Of a stretch of DNA of 64,000 nt, positions 62,630 through 64,000 are shown one piece after another (positions within the stretch are counted from its first letter, which is position 1; the number at the start of each line of letters is the position of its first letter). Both the position numbers and the translations under genes were made by a program. The notes beneath the pieces are model-generated. The model saw only the letters and a program-made list of their open reading frames with translations, did no database searches and was not told where the DNA came from. This stretch comes from Panopea generosa (Eukaryota > Mollusca > Bivalvia > Adapedonta > Hiatellidae): positions 5,315,001-5,379,000 of the forward strand of contig CM055897.1 of the NCBI GenBank assembly GCA_029582155.1, given 5' to 3'.

Positions 62630-64000
62630 TTCATGTTTTTTACATTAAAGTGTGACCTTGACCTTTGTGTAAACTTGACATCTGATGTAATGGTCTGGGT
62701 ATTTCAACAGTTAAATGCTGCTGAAACATCATCATGACATGCTGATCACTTGTGTCAAGCTATTTCAAAATCCCTAAATTTAAGACAAAGTTACAGATTA
62801 ATTGTTGATAAATTGAGTCAAGTGTTTTTGAAATCCATCCATATATGATAAAGTTAAAGGATGGACTTGAAATCTCAAACAGATTCAAAGTGCTGTCGTA
62901 CATGCTAAAAGTGTGACCTTGACCTTTGAGGTCTAGGTATTACTTATGACATGTTATCATGTCATCTTGATAAATTGAGCCAAGTTAAAGGCAAAGTCAA
63001 AGACAAATTGAAAGTGTGACCTTGATCTTTGAGGAAAGGTTCTGGGTCTTACATGCATCACTTAATTATGTCATGCTGATCAACTGAGCCAAGTGTTTTT
63101 AAAATTTATCCATATATGACAGACCGGACAAGAAATGTCAAAATGACTGAAAATGTTGTCAAAGTTAAATTGTGACCTTGACCTTTGAAGTGGGAGTTTG
63201 GGAATAAGGTGCAACACATCGTCATGTTATGTTGATCATTTATAACAAGATTTATAAAAATCCATCTATGCATGACAAAGTTGCAGGCCAGATACGAAAT
63301 CTCACACAGACTCAAAGTGTTGTCAAACTCAAATTGTGACCTTGACATTTGAGGTACGGATGTGGGTCTTATTTGCGACATGTCATCATGTTATGTTGAT
63401 CAATTGTGGCAAGTATCATTAAAATCCATCTATGCATGATAAAGTTACAGGCCAGACACAAAATCTCACAGACTCAAAGTGTTGTTAAACACTCAAATTG
63501 TGACCTTGACCTTGAGGTACAGGTGTGGGTCTTACTCATGACACATCGTCATGTTATGTTAATCATTTGTAGCAAGTATTCATAAAATCCATATATGCAT
63601 GACAAAGTTACAGGCCGGACACGAAATCTCACACAAACTCAAAATGTTGTCAAACAAACTCAAATAGTGACCCTGACCTTTTAGTTACGGGTGTTTAGTA
63701 ACGGGTGTGGGTCTTACTCGCAACACGTCGTCATGTTATGTTGATTATATGTAGCATGTACCATTAAAATCCATCTTTGCATGACAAAGTTACAGGCCAG
63801 ACACGATATCTCACACAGACTCAAAGTGTATTCAAACAAACTCAAATTGTGACCTTGACCTTTGACGTACGGGTGTGGGTCTTTCTCAAGACACTTCATG
63901 TTATGTTGATCATTTGTACCAAGTATCAACAAAATCCATCTATGCATGACAAACATACAGGCTGGAAACAAACTACTGGACGGAAGGATGGACAGACGCT
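62630..64000. repeat. Interspersed tandem repeat, ~165-175-bp units, cut by window end
   Basis: About eight units carry gtgaccttgacctttgaggt, cgtcatgttatgttgatca, aatccatctatgcatgac and aagttacaggcc. The right end turns into ggacggaaggatggacagac, a common terminus of bivalve repeats. In the PNN intron; short minus ORFs (MSQIRPTS..., MFPACMF...) are artefacts. Confidence 0.85.

Overview
The window is AT-rich, intron-rich eukaryotic nuclear DNA with very high repeat content, most likely from a bivalve mollusc. Evidence: three animal genes with large GT-AG introns; several tRNA-derived SINEs; many short inverted-repeat elements; and interspersed repeats of the kind common in bivalve assemblies (the 'gagttatggccc' family, the 'gtgaccttgacctttg' family, and elements bounded by 'tacccccgaacg' and 'gggggtataat'). 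Species cannot be fixed from the sequence.

Layout. (1) About 1-14.9 kb, minus strand: the first five coding exons of mitochondrial isoleucyl-tRNA synthetase (IARS2), running off the left edge. Its introns are swollen by a 36-bp satellite, a 35-bp satellite, a (GGAA)n run, SINEs, MITEs and two copies of an element with ~147-bp internal monomers. Exon 1 sits between two inverted copies of one repeat. (2) 15-25.9 kb: no recognisable cellular gene; a hAT-like MITE, a 5'-truncated LINE and simple repeats. (3) 25.9-37.1 kb: a nested mobile structure. A DNA transposon has near-identical terminal inverted repeats built of 22-bp palindromes. It carries an internally deleted Ginger/KRBA2-type integrase remnant, and is split by a ~7.2-kb minus-strand non-LTR retrotransposon (gag-like ORF1; endonuclease-RT-RNase H ORF2, all damaged) with a 13-bp target duplication. 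A small MITE lies just after the integrase remnant. (4) 38.75-42.07 kb: a 42-bp minisatellite with higher-order duplication. (5) 43.76-49.46 kb, plus strand: a complete-looking five-exon ACTMAP (actin maturation protease) coding region, 394 aa. (6) 49.5-59.5 kb: probable 3' UTR, a 27-bp minisatellite, SINE and MITE copies, otherwise featureless AT-rich DNA. (7) 59.5-62.05 kb, minus strand: the last three exons of a pinin (PNN)-like splicing/junction protein, running off the right edge through an intron of tandem ~170-bp repeats.

The three cellular genes have unrelated roles: mitochondrial translation, actin N-terminal maturation, and splicing/exon-junction function. There is no operon-like logic. 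The interesting biology is in the transposon nesting, palindromic termini and repeat-driven remodelling of introns. All gene assignments rest on reading the translated sequence and on splice-phase consistency, with no database search.
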